Origin: Alkalinema pantanalense
GTDB taxonomy: Bacteria > Cyanobacteriota > Cyanobacteriia > Leptolyngbyales > Leptolyngbyaceae
Direction of reading: 5' to 3'
Assembly (NCBI RefSeq): GCF_050753345.1
Contig: NZ_JBLZFX010000022.1
Coordinates: 1 to 64,000 of the forward strand
Length of the DNA stretch: 64,000 nucleotides
The notes under the pieces were generated by a model, which searched no databases, was not told the DNA's origin, and saw only the letters and a list, made by a program, of their open reading frames with translations. The stretch's first letter is position 1. The number at the start of each line of letters is the position of its first letter. Positions 25,982-34,446 of the stretch are shown here, piece by piece. The position numbers and the translations under genes are program-made.

Positions 25982-26473
25982 TTATTGGACTTTTTCGATG
26001 TTGCCGCCCTTGACCCAGCCTTCCCGATCGCTGTTCATTAGACGAACCTTTTGCCAATTCCCATCGGGAGAACTTTCTAAAACCACTACTTTCTCATTGA
26101 AACCAATCCCGCCTGTAGGCACCCCATCTAAGCTGGCAGATTGCCGTAATACTAAGCCGATCGGCTGAATCACCTTACCCTCAAAGGCTCCTGGAGGGAG
26201 TGGTTTATCCGACTTGCTTTCTGGATTACTGGAAGCAGCTTTATTTTTGTCGGAACTTGAAGGATTGCTAGGTTTAGGTTTTGCGATCGCCTTTGCTTGG
26301 TTTTTACGGTAGTTGGGATCGTCATTGGGAAAGGTAGGACGGTCTGGCAACTTTGTGAATTGGGTGATTAAATAATTAGCTGAAAAGTAGCCACCTACTG
26401 CCAAGATTCCGACAGCAACAAAGATTCCGACAAAGGTTTTTGCAAACCAACGCATACTGCTCCAATCCTGCAT
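25982..26473 (-). CDS. Membrane-anchored SH3-domain protein
   Basis: 163 aa with one N-terminal membrane segment (about 8-30), a Lys/Ser/Pro-rich linker (about 50-90), and one SH3b domain (about 95-160) ending in GWVKGGNIEKVQ. The topology places the SH3 domain in the periplasm. An alternative Met at residue 7 is equally good as a start. Function unknown; wall sensing or binding is the usual inference for the fold. Confidence 0.78.
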   Translation of the reverse strand: MQDWSSMRWFAKTFVGIFVAVGILAVGGYFSANYLITQFTKLPDRPTFPNDDPNYRKNQAKAIAKPKPSNPSSSDKNKAASSNPESKSDKPLPPGAFEGKVIQPIGLVLRQSASLDGVPTGGIGFNEKVVVLESSPDGNWQKVRLMNSDREGWVKGGNIEKVQ

Positions 26474-26544
26474 TTTAATCTAAGCGTCATCTCAACAAGC
26501 TATCAGCATAGACGATCGCCCCGTTCAGTATAGGAGAAGACGGC

Positions 26545-28071
26545 TCAATCGGGTTGCTGAAGTTGTTGTTGGATCCGATTACTCAAAGCACTATGGCGAG
26601 AGGCGAGACGTGCTTTACCTGCAGCGGCCCAATCCTGGAGAAATTGGATTTGCTCCCGCGCGGTTCTGGCGAGGGGCACAATTTGACTAGCAGATTCCAA
26701 AATATCATCGGTCGTAAAGTCTCGATTCTGGCTAAATCCTAGGTGCATTGCTTCGATCAGGGTTTGCTCGATTTCTGCACCGGAAAAATCAGGGGTTTCA
26801 TAGGCTAAGCGATCGAGGTCATACTCTTGCATTTTCTGAGGTCGTAGGCGGGATAAATGGACTTCAAAAATGGCTCGGCGTTCCTCTTGGCTGGGTAGGC
26901 CAACAAAGAAAATTTCGTCGAAGCGCCCTTTACGCAACATTTCTGGCGGTAGAGCTTGGATATTGTTGGCCGTCGCGACCACGAAGACGGGAGATGTTTT
27001 TTCTGCCATCCAAGTAATAAATGTCCCAAACACGCGGCTACTGGTGCCGGAATCTCCCCGCCCATCGGCTCCAGCAAAGGCTTTATCTACTTCATCAATC
27101 CACAGGACACAGGGAGCTAAAGCTTCTGCCAGTTGGATCATCTGGCGGGTGCGGGACTCCGATTCCCCCACTAAGCCGCCGAATAATCGACCCACATCCA
27201 GCCGCAGTAACGGAAGTCTCCAGTGGTGGGCGATCGCTTTGGCGGTCAGGGATTTTCCAGTACCTTGAACCCCCACTAGCATCAATCCTTTGGGATGGGG
27301 TAAGCCATACTGCCGTGCCCGATCGGAGAACGCTCCACCCCGCCGCAGGAGCCAGTCCTTGAGGTTATCTAGGCCGCCAATATCGGTAATTTTTTCGGTG
27401 GCGGGATAGAAATCTAAAATCTGGGTTTGGCGGATGGTTTGCCGTTTTTCCTCCAGGACTAGATCGACATCCTCTGCCTGGAGTTGGCCATTGTGCAACA
27501 CGATTGCCCGACCTAAAACTCGTCGAATCCGTTCGATCGACAAACCTTGACAGGCTCGCACGAGACTATCCATTAGATCAGGGCTGGGGCTAGCGCCCAA
27601 GGGGCTTAGGAGGTGATCGATCGCCGATCTAATTTCTTGGGCATTGGGTAGCGGAAACTCTAGGACAGTGAGCACATCGCTGAGTTCTTCTGGAATTGAC
27701 AGATTGGACGCCAAGATCACCAGATTTTTCGGCTGTGCTTTCAGTAATCGCGACAGATTGCGGAGCTTGCGGGAGACGGAAATGTCCTCAAGGAAGCGTT
27801 GGAAATCCCGAAGAATAAAAATGGCTGGGGCAGAAGCGGGCAATTTTTCGACAAATTCTAAGGCTTGCAGAGGATTGCGCTTGCCAAACCCTGCATCATT
27901 GGGGTTTCCCTGGTAGCCATCCACAAAGTCCCAGGTATAGATGGCTCGTCCTTCGCGGAATTTAGCGCAGTCTGCGATCGTGGCTTCGACCCGCTCTTCT
28001 TCGCGGGTAGGAATGTAGAGAACGGGATAGCGAGCTCGCAGTAGAAGGTTGAATTCGTCACTAAAACTCAT
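26545..28071 (-). CDS. AAA+ ATPase of the Ycf46/Slr0374 family
   Basis: 508 aa. An N-terminal ATPase-like region (about 1-190, starting MSFSDEFNLLLRARYPVLYI) lacks a clear P-loop and is followed by a canonical AAA+ module: Walker A GVQGTGKS (about 265), Walker B VLWIDEVDKAF (about 322), sensor 1 VVATANN, and the arginine finger region LRKGRFDE. This arrangement is that of Ycf46, found in cyanobacteria and red-lineage plastids, and of Slr0374, which has been linked to inorganic carbon responses. The molecular substrate is not known. It stands alone between the SH3 and yceD genes. Confidence 0.9.
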   Translation of the reverse strand: MSFSDEFNLLLRARYPVLYIPTREEERVEATIADCAKFREGRAIYTWDFVDGYQGNPNDAGFGKRNPLQALEFVEKLPASAPAIFILRDFQRFLEDISVSRKLRNLSRLLKAQPKNLVILASNLSIPEELSDVLTVLEFPLPNAQEIRSAIDHLLSPLGASPSPDLMDSLVRACQGLSIERIRRVLGRAIVLHNGQLQAEDVDLVLEEKRQTIRQTQILDFYPATEKITDIGGLDNLKDWLLRRGGAFSDRARQYGLPHPKGLMLVGVQGTGKSLTAKAIAHHWRLPLLRLDVGRLFGGLVGESESRTRQMIQLAEALAPCVLWIDEVDKAFAGADGRGDSGTSSRVFGTFITWMAEKTSPVFVVATANNIQALPPEMLRKGRFDEIFFVGLPSQEERRAIFEVHLSRLRPQKMQEYDLDRLAYETPDFSGAEIEQTLIEAMHLGFSQNRDFTTDDILESASQIVPLARTAREQIQFLQDWAAAGKARLASRHSALSNRIQQQLQQPD

Positions 28072-28264
28072 GGCGAAGCAATAAATGGAAGGCTCAATGT
28101 TCCATTCTCAAGGGCAGCTTCTGAATTTGGCAACTGAATTCAAGAACTGAATTAACGTAAATTCGAGGCATGCGATCGCGAACGATCGTCGGAGCGGCTG
28201 CCCAGCAACGATTCAGGCATTTCTCCCTGCACCCCAATCAGGATTGTAAAACAACTCGACAGGT

Positions 28265-28783
28265 TTAGTTGGGTAACTGTCCCCGTAGGGCTTCTAGGGC
28301 AGACCACCGAGCATCGGGCTGCTCCGTCTGATCGGGACTTAGGGCAATTCCGCCACAATCTGCGCTACACAATTTGCGTTGGGGCAGTTCTAAACAAAGT
28401 TGCTCATAGATCCAGGAGCCTACGTCAAATGTGCCGTCCTTCGGCAGGGTTTCTACCATTTCCTCAAGCAGGAGATCCTCATCCCACGGAATCTCTTCGG
28501 GATCGATCGAATCCCCATCGGTCAACCAGAGAAACTCCGCTGTTTCAACGGAAATCCGATGGTTGTACTGCTGCAGGCATCGATCGCAACAGAGGGTAAT
28601 GATGGTGTCCGCTTTAACCGCAGTCTCCAAGAAATTGCCTTTGTGGGTGACTCGGTAAACTCCTTGTACCGGGGTCAAGGTTTCTAAATCTTGGAAAAAT
28701 TCTTTGAATTCAATGGTTTCTGTCCCATTGGGTAATTTGGTTAAGCGAGGAATGTAAATGGGTTCCATGGGAATCGTCTCCAA
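28265..28783 (-). CDS. yceD: YceD family protein (DUF177)
   Basis: 172 aa. The DUF177 core includes CDRCLQQYNHRISVETAEFLW (residues split here as CDRCLQQYNHRI and SVETAEFLW) with the CxxC pair, an acidic stretch, and the C-terminal CSADCGG Cys motif. YceD proteins take part in 23S rRNA or large-subunit assembly in other bacteria and plants. A Met at residue 6 (start 28768) has a GGAG about 9 bp upstream, so it may be the true start. It follows jag on the same strand, consistent with a translation-related cluster. Confidence 0.85.
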   Translation of the reverse strand: METIPMEPIYIPRLTKLPNGTETIEFKEFFQDLETLTPVQGVYRVTHKGNFLETAVKADTIITLCCDRCLQQYNHRISVETAEFLWLTDGDSIDPEEIPWDEDLLLEEMVETLPKDGTFDVGSWIYEQLCLELPQRKLCSADCGGIALSPDQTEQPDARWSALEALRGQLPN

Positions 28784-28906
28784 TGCAGGGGCTCACAACT
28801 CTCTCTGCCTACCAGAACTGTTGCGAAAAGCGTTGCGAGGGTAAAACTGAGGTTTAAGAACTGCCTGAGTATTCAGCTGAGGATGAATCAGTATTGAAGA
28901 ACAGCG

Positions 28907-29410
28907 TTACTCGCTTTCTGTGGACTTGAGGCGAACCACAAGGCGGCGATCGGGTTCTTGACCACGACTGAAATTTTCTAAATCTTCGTAATGCTTTAAT
29001 AATCCATGGATTTCTCGACGTTCAGCAGAAGATAGGGACTTAATCTCAAAATCTTGCCCTGTTTCACGAACTGCTGCGACGGCTTCATCCACGATCGCCC
29101 GAAGCTGCTGACTGCGCTGTTTCCGATAACCCTCTAGCTCTAAAACATAGGCTCCCTGAGCGTCCTCGGGTTGGCCGATGTTAAGGGTGGCATTGGCTAA
29201 ATATTGCAGGGAATCTAAAACTTGGCCCCGATCGCCCAAGAGTGCAGCCTTCTGTTCAGGAGAAAGGCTATCTGCGGCGATCGTCAGCCAACAATTGTAC
29301 TCATCATCGGTGTTTACCATCTCAGAAACGATTCCCGCATTCAAACCAGCTAGCCTGAAAATTTCCGCTAGCCATTTTTGCCCCCGTTCCTGAGATGGAT
29401 GATTGCCCAT
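28907..29410 (-). CDS. jag: Jag/KhpB RNA-binding protein (KH + R3H)
   Basis: 167 aa. A KH-like domain (about 40-95, LLGDRGQVLDSLQYLANATL) is followed by an R3H domain (about 105-165, LSSAERREIHGLLKHYEDL and a late Arg-Arg-Leu-Val strand). It lacks the long N-terminal Jag domain of some Firmicutes. KhpB proteins bind RNA and affect cell division and envelope synthesis. It starts 3 bp after the yidC stop, a conserved pairing, so translational coupling is likely. Confidence 0.92.
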   Translation of the reverse strand: MGNHPSQERGQKWLAEIFRLAGLNAGIVSEMVNTDDEYNCWLTIAADSLSPEQKAALLGDRGQVLDSLQYLANATLNIGQPEDAQGAYVLELEGYRKQRSQQLRAIVDEAVAAVRETGQDFEIKSLSSAERREIHGLLKHYEDLENFSRGQEPDRRLVVRLKSTESE

Positions 29411-29413
29411 GAT

Positions 29414-30562
29414 TTATGCTTTCTTTTTCTTCTGACCTGGTTCAAAGGGAATTGCGCTGACATCCACAGTTGCAGTGGCCGCATTCTGGCCAGAGGCGTC
29501 TGCATCTACCAATTTCTGGAGATTTTCCGGCAGAGGTTCCCGAGACAGAATAAAGGTTTGTAGCGTTTGAAAGATGTTAGCAATCAGCATGTACATCAAT
29601 ACCCCAGCGGGCAATGGGAAGAATAAAAACATGCCAGAAAAGAGAACCGGCGTGATCTTATTGACCGTATCCTGCTGTGAGTTTCCCGTTGAGCCTTGTC
29701 CCGAAAGAAGTTGGTTAACGTAGAGACTGACTCCAAAGAACAGCACCATGCCCACAATATCCCAGTGGATAGTTCCATCGGGATCCACTGCCCCTACGCG
29801 ACCTAATGCATCAATAAAAAGGAAGCCTTTGTCAGCAGCCAGTCCAGGAATAAAGGCTTGTACCGTTGCTTCCCCGGGTTGAATTGCTTGAATAGAGCCA
29901 TCTTCATTAATCACAACCCGTTCGCTACCCGTTAGAACTTTGTAGCGAGGCGTCAGGTTGCTGTCAGGGTATTCTGCGGCTAATGCAGAGAATGGTTTCC
30001 CTTCAGGAGTTTGGAACTCGACTTGTAATTTGTCACCCACCCCAATTTTGTTACCTCCTGGAAGAAGGGCTTGCACCGGAGAGTGAAGACCATCAGCGAG
30101 GTAAATATTGTGAGTTTCAGTGGCGAAAGCTTGGGGCTGAACCAAAGCAGCCTGCTCTGGGGGGAGAATTTGCAGCTTGATGTTGTAAGGTACGTCCGAG
30201 AAGGGTGATCCGCGCAGGGTTGCGAACAGGGCAAACAGCACTGGCATCTGAACCAGCAGGGGGAAACAGCCTGCTAGGGGGTTGCCAAACTCTTTGTAGA
30301 GGGCACTAACCTCTTCCTGCTGTTTAACCGGATCGTTCTTATACCGCTCCTGAACTTCCTTCATGCGCTTTTGCATGACGGGCTGGGCAACGCGCATCCG
30401 GCGCATGTTTCGGATCGAACCTGCACTGAGCGGGTACAACGCAAAACGCACAACCAAGGTCAGTGCCACGATCGCGAGACCATAGCTAGGCACGATCCCG
30501 TAAAAGAAGTCCAGGATCGGCAGCATGACGTTATTTGAAAGAAAACCGATACCGAAATCCAT
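29414..30562 (-). CDS. yidC: YidC/Oxa1/Alb3 membrane protein insertase
   Basis: Inserts and folds membrane proteins in plasma and thylakoid membranes. 382 aa. The first membrane segment (about 20-45) leads to the cytoplasmic positively charged hairpin (MRRMRVAQPVMQKRMKEVQ), then FGNPLAGCFPLLVQMPVLFALF. A periplasmic insert of about 130 residues (about 120-255) is typical of cyanobacteria, followed by three more membrane segments with FLFFPLPAGVLMYMLIANIFQ, and a Lys-rich end QKKKKA that may touch ribosomes. It lies in the conserved order rpmH-rnpA-PH-yidC-jag. Confidence 0.95.
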   Translation of the reverse strand: MDFGIGFLSNNVMLPILDFFYGIVPSYGLAIVALTLVVRFALYPLSAGSIRNMRRMRVAQPVMQKRMKEVQERYKNDPVKQQEEVSALYKEFGNPLAGCFPLLVQMPVLFALFATLRGSPFSDVPYNIKLQILPPEQAALVQPQAFATETHNIYLADGLHSPVQALLPGGNKIGVGDKLQVEFQTPEGKPFSALAAEYPDSNLTPRYKVLTGSERVVINEDGSIQAIQPGEATVQAFIPGLAADKGFLFIDALGRVGAVDPDGTIHWDIVGMVLFFGVSLYVNQLLSGQGSTGNSQQDTVNKITPVLFSGMFLFFPLPAGVLMYMLIANIFQTLQTFILSREPLPENLQKLVDADASGQNAATATVDVSAIPFEPGQKKKKA

Positions 30563-30697
30563 GCGCCTTCGAGTCGATTAAATAGATTGGTGAAATAATA
30601 GCTGGCCTTGATACAAGACCCAGTCTTTAGGGGCTTTAACAGACCAAGTTCCAGTGTAGCCTGTCTTGCCACACTGGATAAATGCAGAATTCTGCAA

Positions 30698-31096
30698 CTA
30701 GCGACCTGGAGACTTTGCCTGATTTGCCTTGGGGTTTTTAGTGCTGATCCGTTCGTTGATGTAAGCTTCAACCTCGCGGAATTTTGGCACGGCTTTCATT
30801 TCTAAGCGACTGCCATCCTTGAGAACCAGAACCATATCTCCCCAAATGCCCAAGCCTCGGGGAACGGAGATCACCCGATCGATCTCAGAATAGACGGCAT
30901 CTGCCCTATCTTGCCCCCGCCAACCGCCTGTAATGCTGACGCGCCGATCGGTAATTCGGTAGCGTAACCAGAGAGCACGAACGACGGCTCCAATGGTTAG
31001 CGGAATGCACACGATCGTGAAGGCAAGTAAAACATTGAGGATCAAATCTCCTCGATGGGGCCCACCTTCGTAATAAACCTCTTCCTTAACTGCCAT
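30698..31096 (-). CDS. PH domain membrane protein
   Basis: 132 aa. A membrane segment (about 22-45, LNVLLAFTIVCIPLTIGAVV) precedes a bacterial PH-like domain (about 45-115) with YRITDRRVSITGGW and DGSRLEMKAVPKFREVEAYI. The end is Lys/Ala-rich. The gene overlaps the rnpA 3' end by 11 bp and precedes yidC, an arrangement conserved in cyanobacteria, which argues for a role near membrane insertion; the biochemical role is not known. Confidence 0.82.
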   Translation of the reverse strand: MAVKEEVYYEGGPHRGDLILNVLLAFTIVCIPLTIGAVVRALWLRYRITDRRVSITGGWRGQDRADAVYSEIDRVISVPRGLGIWGDMVLVLKDGSRLEMKAVPKFREVEAYINERISTKNPKANQAKSPGR

Positions 31097-31469
31097 GCAG
31101 TACCTCGGCTTCGAGCAATAACTGCTCTAATTCTTGCAGAAACTTCCAGTAATCACATTCCACCGCTTGGGCGCGGACAACTACCACAAGCTTCCACCCA
31201 GGGTTCATCCGAGGTAAAAACTGACGCAAGGCAGCCCTGATCCGACGCTTGATGCGGTTGCGAACCACAGCACGTTTGCTGACTTTTTTGCTAATTGAAA
31301 TGCCAATCTGAAGCGGCAAGACTGCTGGATCCTCAGCTTCCGGAGATTGTCTGGGCGGTAGCCGAAGTGCAACGAGGTGTAAGCAGCTAGCTCGCCGCCG
31401 TTTACCTCGCTGATAAACCCTGTCAAAGTCTTGCCTATGCTTAAGTCGATTGGCCTTAGGCAATGCCAA
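31086..31469 (-). CDS. rnpA: Ribonuclease P protein component
   Basis: Protein subunit of RNase P, which matures tRNA 5' ends. 127 aa. The start MALPKANRLKHRQDF is characteristic; the RNR motif region reads SKRAVVRNRIKRRIRAAL (about 66-83). Translation appears to begin at TTG, which yields the family-conserved start. It lies 55 bp from rpmH and overlaps the PH gene by 11 bp. Confidence 0.95.
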   Translation of the reverse strand: MALPKANRLKHRQDFDRVYQRGKRRRASCLHLVALRLPPRQSPEAEDPAVLPLQIGISISKKVSKRAVVRNRIKRRIRAALRQFLPRMNPGWKLVVVVRAQAVECDYWKFLQELEQLLLEAEVLHGS

Positions 31470-31524
31470 ATTGATAACCTGCCATCGCTGTGCGAGTTAC
31501 AAAGTGCCGTCTTCAGCTAGATAA

Positions 31525-31662
31525 CTAGGCTGCGGACAGGCGCGCCCGTCCCTTACGACGACGAGCCTTGATGACGCGACGACCATTGTGCGTTCTCATG
31601 CGAACACGAAAACCAGAAACCCGTCTTCTTTTACGGCGAGTGCCCTCGAGTGTGCGCTTCAT
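31525..31662 (-). CDS. rpmH: 50S ribosomal protein L34
   Basis: 45-aa, very basic protein, read directly from the bases: it starts MKRTLEGTRRKRRR, continues VSGFRVRMRTHNGRRVIKAR and ends RRRKGRARLSAA before a TAG. This is ribosomal protein L34 by length and motif. A CTGGAGA ribosome-binding sequence precedes the ATG. It heads the rnpA-PH-yidC-jag cluster. No dnaA or DnaA-box array is nearby, so this is not an obvious origin. Confidence 0.97.
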   Translation of the reverse strand: MKRTLEGTRRKRRRVSGFRVRMRTHNGRRVIKARRRKGRARLSAA

Positions 31663-31738
31663 AAAAAGTATCTCCAGTCTGGGTAGGGTGGTCGTAGACC
31701 ATGGAAAAAGTCACAGTCTACTACTATAGACCCATCCC

Positions 31739-32263
31739 CTAGCTAATTTCAATGATCCAAGTTCCGATGTCTCGGAGCAAAGGCACATCCCCTGGAGTTT
31801 GGATCCGACAGTTGAAGTAGTACATGCCGTTGTTGCGGGGATTTTTCACGTTGGACAGCATGATTTCTACGCTGCTACCAGCGGGAACGGGCTCCTGGGG
31901 AAAGAGCTCAATAAAGAAATTCTCTTCATCCCACTTCACTTCTTGCAGGGCGACCTTTTTGCCGTTGACGTATAGTTCAATGTTTTTGGGATCAATTTTG
32001 CCATCGAAGTAATCGGGGTAATCAATGACGAACTGAGCCGCTGCCAGTTTCATTTTTTTCTTATCAATTCGTAAACGGTAGCGATCGAAGGCACTGGGAT
32101 TACCGCCGAAATCGACCCGAGAGTTCAACTGCTTTTCAGCAGGGACGCCACTGAAGATAGTCAAGCCTTGGGAGTGGGTGATTACTGGAAGACTAAAGAC
32201 AGTCAGGGTCGCGATCGTGCCAGCCAGGGCTGCACGGTGCAGGGACAACTTGGAAAAGCGCAT
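31739..32263 (-). CDS. DUF2808 exported protein
   Basis: 174 aa. The N-terminal signal peptide (about 1-32, RAALAGTIATLTVFSLPVI core, ending near SQG) is followed by one DUF2808 domain (about 38-170) with FDRYRLRIDKK, FVIDYPDYFDGKIDPKNIEL and NPRNNGMYYFNCRI. The family is largely cyanobacterial and of unknown function. Export to the periplasm is the only firm inference. It is 76 bp upstream of rpmH but probably has its own unit. Confidence 0.85.
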   Translation of the reverse strand: MRFSKLSLHRAALAGTIATLTVFSLPVITHSQGLTIFSGVPAEKQLNSRVDFGGNPSAFDRYRLRIDKKKMKLAAAQFVIDYPDYFDGKIDPKNIELYVNGKKVALQEVKWDEENFFIELFPQEPVPAGSSVEIMLSNVKNPRNNGMYYFNCRIQTPGDVPLLRDIGTWIIEIS

Positions 32264-32835
32264 AGGGAATTTACCTAAAACAAAACGGGGAAGGGGCTTC
32301 AGTTCTGTCCACCCTCGATCGATCTAGCGGTCGCCTGTCAGCCTAGCTTCAGCCTATCAGCGTTACCAGGGATCCTCGATCGGAGGCTCATTTAAGGGCG
32401 AACTGCTAGCAGCAGTGTGATTGAGCTTCTCCATACTGCCATGAAGAATGGAGGGTTTGCAGACCCCCATTACTCTCCTGACGGAGATTGAGCCCATGAA
32501 GTTCCAAGCTTCTCTGGGAGAACCAAACCATAGGGCTCAGACGCAAAAATTTATTGATCGCAAATAAATTATCCAATAGGAATATCAACCGTCTTTACTC
32601 AACCGTCTTTACTCAACCGTCTTTGACCAGCAAAACCATCGGAATTCCCATAACAAATTCCTGATCTTTACAGTTTGACGAAGTGAGTAATCAGTTCAAA
32701 ATTGTGTAAACAAATACTTGGATTCTCTACAACAGATTAAGAATCCATCGCAAATCAGGGGATCAACTTACGATCCATTGAGTAATACGAACGCTTCATT
32801 TCCATCTACACGTCATGGTGAAGGAAGATTGATAC
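32264..32835. promoter_or_regulatory. Divergent intergenic region upstream of pntA
   Basis: 572 bp between a minus-strand DUF2808 gene and plus-strand pntA. It holds a triple 14-bp tandem repeat (32586-32627), and a 7-bp inverted repeat GGATTCT...AGAATCC at 32720-32746 about 90 bp before pntA, which could be a regulator site. I see no protein gene. Confidence 0.5.
32586..32627. repeat. Three tandem copies of CAACCGTCTTTACT
   Basis: 14-bp units at 32586-32599, 32600-32613 and 32614-32627, the last ending GAC instead of ACT. Upstream of pntA. Confidence 0.85.
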
Positions 32836-34434
32836 ATGGCGATCGCAATTGAGAGAAACACGCTATCACAAGCGTCCCAAGAGCTACTGACCGAAGAAAA
32901 ACCTCGCTTAAAAATTGGGATCCCCAAGGAAATCCTCGCTGGAGAAGCGCGGGTAGCAGCAACACCAGACACGGTAAAGACGCTGCAAAAATATGGATTT
33001 ATAGTCCTGATCCAGACGGGTGCGGGAGAGTTAGCTAATTTTTCTGACGAGACTTACCGTCAAATTGGCTGCCAGATTATTGAAACTGCTGAGCAACTCT
33101 GGGCGGATGCAGACATTGTCTTAAAGGTGCGCCCCCCCAGCTTGGAGGAAGCCCAATGCCTGCGGGAAGACGGCACCCTCATAAGTTTCATTTGGGCCAA
33201 GCAGAATCCTGAGTTAATCGAAGCCCTAGCTCAGCGCCGTGCCACCGTTCTGGCGATGGATGCGGTACCGAGAATCAGCCGCGCCCAAAAGCTAGATGCC
33301 CTGAGTTCCATGGCCAATATTGCCGGATATCGGGCAGTGGTAGAAGCGGCTAACCAATTTGGTCGCTTCTTTACCGGGCAAATTACCGCAGCGGGCAAAG
33401 TTCCCCCCGCCAAGGTGTTGGTGATTGGGGCAGGGGTGGCAGGATTAGCAGCGATCGGGGCTGCCAAGAACCTCGGGGCAATTGTCCGTGCCTTTGATAC
33501 ACGCCCTGTGGTGAAAGAGCAGGTGGAAAGCCTGGGAGCAGAATTCCTGCAAGTTGAACTGGAGGAAGATGGGTCTGGTCAAGGCGGCTACGCTAAGGAG
33601 ATGAGTCCTGAATTCATCAAGGCCGAAATGGAACTGTTTGCAGCCCAGGCCAAGGAAGTAGACATCATCATCACAACGGCGCTGATCCCTGGTAGACCCG
33701 CTCCTAAGCTCATCCTGCGGGAAGCTGTGGAACTGATGAAGCCGGGATCGGTGATTGTGGATTTGGCGGCGGAGCAGGGCGGCAACTGTGAACTGACCCA
33801 GCCAGGGCAAATTCACGAACATAACGGCGTCAAAATCATTGGCTTTACCGATCTGCCCAGCCGCATGGCAGCCCAGGCCAGCCAACTCTACGGCAACAAC
33901 CTCTGTCATCTGCTGGATGACATGGGCCGCAATGACGGCTACCAAGTGGACTTAGAAGATGAAGTCGTTCGGGGCGCACTGATGCTGTACCAGGGCGATC
34001 GGGTGGAACCGTTACCCCCTCGTCCAGTTTCCGTCGCACCCCAACCTGTTACCCCGGCAGCGCCCCCTGCGGAAGTTCCCGCTGCCAAAAAGCTGAATCT
34101 ATCGGGCCTCTGGTTAGGGATCGGGATTGCGGCCTTGGTGGCGATCGGGTTGACGGCTCCGGCTTCGTTCCTCTCCCACTTCACGGTATTTGTGCTGGCT
34201 TGCTTTGTGGGTTGGCAGGTGATCTGGAATGTCAAACCCGCGCTGCATACGCCCTTGATGAGTGTGACCAATGCCATCAGCGGCATCATTATCATCGGGG
34301 GCATGGTGCAACTGTCTGGGCAATTTTTGCATCCAACGACGTTGCTAGGTGCGATCGCGATCCTGGTGGGGACGATCAATATTTCCGGGGGCTTCCTAGT
34401 CACCCAACGCATGCTGAAGATGTTTCAGAAATAA
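32836..34434 (+). CDS. pntA: NAD(P) transhydrogenase subunit alpha
   Basis: Proton-translocating transhydrogenase subunit alpha, 532 aa, coupling hydride transfer between NADH and NADP+ to proton flow, in cyanobacteria at thylakoid or plasma membranes. The soluble NAD(H)-binding domain (about 25-400) shows IGIPKEILAGEARVAATPDTV (as IGIPKEI...RVAATPD), the Rossmann motif VIGAGVAGLAAIGAAKNLGA (about 198-217), and EQGGNCELT. A Pro/Ala-rich linker (about 395-420) is followed by four hydrophobic segments (about 430-525). It is therefore the undivided form. pntB follows after 12 bp. Confidence 0.96.
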   Translation: MAIAIERNTLSQASQELLTEEKPRLKIGIPKEILAGEARVAATPDTVKTLQKYGFIVLIQTGAGELANFSDETYRQIGCQIIETAEQLWADADIVLKVRPPSLEEAQCLREDGTLISFIWAKQNPELIEALAQRRATVLAMDAVPRISRAQKLDALSSMANIAGYRAVVEAANQFGRFFTGQITAAGKVPPAKVLVIGAGVAGLAAIGAAKNLGAIVRAFDTRPVVKEQVESLGAEFLQVELEEDGSGQGGYAKEMSPEFIKAEMELFAAQAKEVDIIITTALIPGRPAPKLILREAVELMKPGSVIVDLAAEQGGNCELTQPGQIHEHNGVKIIGFTDLPSRMAAQASQLYGNNLCHLLDDMGRNDGYQVDLEDEVVRGALMLYQGDRVEPLPPRPVSVAPQPVTPAAPPAEVPAAKKLNLSGLWLGIGIAALVAIGLTAPASFLSHFTVFVLACFVGWQVIWNVKPALHTPLMSVTNAISGIIIIGGMVQLSGQFLHPTTLLGAIAILVGTINISGGFLVTQRMLKMFQK

Positions 34435-34446
34435 TCGGGGTCGGCT

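Noticed and set aside
31525..32835. Possible replication origin next to rpmH
   Set aside because: rpmH is often near dnaA/oriC, but no dnaA gene or cluster of TTATCCACA-type boxes is seen here.
32836..34434. pntA considered an unusual fusion
   Set aside because: A single alpha subunit with NAD domain plus C-terminal membrane segments is the ordinary form in many bacteria and is compatible with cyanobacteria.
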